Shown here: positions 62,481 to 64,000 of the stretch, in pieces
How positions within the stretch are numbered: the stretch's first letter is position 1
Layout of the letters: every line of letters begins with the position of its first letter
Origin: Trachythela sp. YZ-2020
Lineage: Eukaryota; Cnidaria; Anthozoa; Malacalcyonacea; Clavulariidae
Assembly (NCBI GenBank): GCA_016169945.1
Contig: JADLSH010000379.1
Coordinates: 3,438,001 to 3,502,000, forward strand
Reading direction: 5' to 3'
DNA length: 64,000 nucleotides
The notes under the pieces: model-generated
What the model was told of the DNA's origin: nothing
Seen by the model: the letters and a program-made list of their open reading frames with translations, nothing else
The model's database searches: none
Position numbers and translations under genes: made by a program

Positions 62481-64000
62481 GTAAAATGTTAGCTTCGACT
62501 GTATTTCTCGTATCAAAAGTTTAACAATTTTAACGGCAAACATTCTGAGTTTGGAAGTAGGTGCCGTTGGTGAGCAAGGCTAGTTAATCTATAACCTTGT
62601 AGGCAAAAACCGCAACGGCAAATAGTTATGGCAAAACTGGCCAACAGCAATGGCAAAAACATGGCAATTAGTTACCGTATTTATTCTAATTAACGCCCTG
62701 GACGTTTATTTAAAAAATGACTTCGGGGGGGGGGGGGCGTTTATTAGAGAGAGGCGTTTAATAGAGAGAGGCGTATAAAAGAACAACTAAATTAGTGGCA
62801 ACATTTCTTAATGCTACGCAAGGAAACATCGTTGAAGCAGAAGTTTGTGGGAACTGACCAGCATTAAAGTATTCGAGTACGAACCGTCATTGCTCTACAA
62901 AAAACCTCATGTTGTCAAGTTAATGTGAATGAAATAAAACGTTGAAATATGAAACGTTGACTTTTGGCGTTTTATCTTCTCGAATGGGGGGTTTTTATCC
63001 ACGCCCCTCGTGGAAACCAGCTTTAAAGTTGACGACGCTAGCGTGTAAAGTTTTACTACCACTGCAACTACTAGACTGTCGAGAGGAATGTACTGGAAAC
63101 GCCAATGCAAAAAGCTGTCGTCATTCGCGACGTCCGTGATATGGACCAAACCCTATCAAAACTTAAATATTTTTAGCCTCAAACAATATATTTACGAAAC
63201 GGAAACATAAATTTTAGCTGTTTACTTTTCTGTTTGATAAGAAAACCCGTTGAATTATGTTGCCGATTACAACAAGAAACGCTGGTCTGCAGCCAAAACT
63301 AACACCATAACTCAAGATTCAATACGTTCAATTGTTTTTCGTTTTCGTAGTCTGATTCTCTGATAATAGAGTTACGAAGCTATCGTTAAATGTGCATGTC
63401 TTTGATTCTATACTGGCAAAAATAGCCGGCAGACCCGGCAATTAGTAATTACGCGTACAACAAATCAGCCATTATTATTGTCGAAACAAGCATCGCAAAA
63501 TTGACCCTGTAATTCGAAAGCAAATGTTTCTTCTTCTATAAGAATTTTATAAACCGATTGCCCAGTAACAAAGCTACGAAACGATTATTCATTTATTGCT
63601 GTTCGGTTTTCCGTTTCCAAGAAATATTAGTATGATTGTGACTGCAGGCCGCATCACGGATAGCAACGCGCAAAACAATGGCGTTTCCAGTTCATTCCTC
63701 TCGATTGTCTATGGTTTGATTCACTTCTCCGAGATGTGTTCGATAGAGAGTTTAAGGTCTACGATGCAGCAACTCGACGACGCGCCTTCGAAACAAAGAA
63801 ATTCTTCATGCCAGACAAAAAGTATGAATAATTTGTGATCCCAGGGGCATCCTCAACACAATGTTACACTAAGCATTTTCACGTTTTCCGAGCAACGTAA
63901 AAGCGTGTTGCGACGTAAGGGGCAGATACTTAAAGCCAAGCTTATAGTAGACACCGCATCGTTTTTGCAAACTTAGCTCTTTGTAAAGTTATTTGAAAAT
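62481..64000. other. Region after the last visible exon
   Basis: Presumably intron of the SESTD1-like gene. 62690-62780 has a G run and GGCGTTTATTAGAGAGA units. 62930-63140 and about 63640-63740 carry inverted, related segments (GTCGAGAGGAATGTACTGGAAACGCC against GGCGTTTCCAGTTCATTCCTCTCGA), probably arms of one fold-back element. No next coding exon could be placed. Confidence 0.45.

Overview
The window is eukaryotic, from an animal. It holds parts or all of three intron-rich genes on the + strand, head to tail, packed with short repeats. Many small phase-matched exons, human-like exon order, dense fold-back MITEs and tRNA-derived SINEs suggest a marine invertebrate, most likely a cnidarian. 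That placement is an inference and no species is claimed.

Layout: (1) 1-3476 is the 3' end of THOC5 (five exons, 153 residues), a THO/TREX mRNA-export subunit. (2) 4449-24952 is a complete CASC3 (MLN51/Barentsz) gene, a core exon-junction-complex factor: 16 coding exons and 1,105 residues, all splice phases agreeing. Only about 1 kb separates the THOC5 stop from the CASC3 start, so two mRNP-assembly genes sit side by side. (3) 24953-27206 is intergenic. (4) 27207-62480 and beyond is a giant SESTD1-like gene: a SEC14/CRAL-TRIO domain, then about 15 spectrin repeats encoded by seven tandem copies of a three-exon cassette (about 41, 64 and 118 codons), then a low-complexity tail that runs out of the window. 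About 2,100 codons are visible; vertebrate SESTD1 corresponds only to the CRAL-TRIO domain plus the first two cassettes.

Introns carry several MITE families, two tRNA-derived SINE families, a 5'-truncated LINE on the - strand, minisatellites (one about 15 x 101 bp), pentanucleotide arrays and a degenerate telomere-like array. Several insertions can be dated relative to each other because they are nested, or because a duplicated neighbour preserves the empty site.

Most notable: the cassette-built spectrin gene; an apparent missing base exactly at one of its splice donors (49319/49320) that breaks the frame; a GC-AG intron; expanded Arg/Asp-rich repeats in CASC3 that continue across an intron; and MITEs that twice form adjacent pairs. 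No bacterial operon, CRISPR array, virus or toxin gene was seen.
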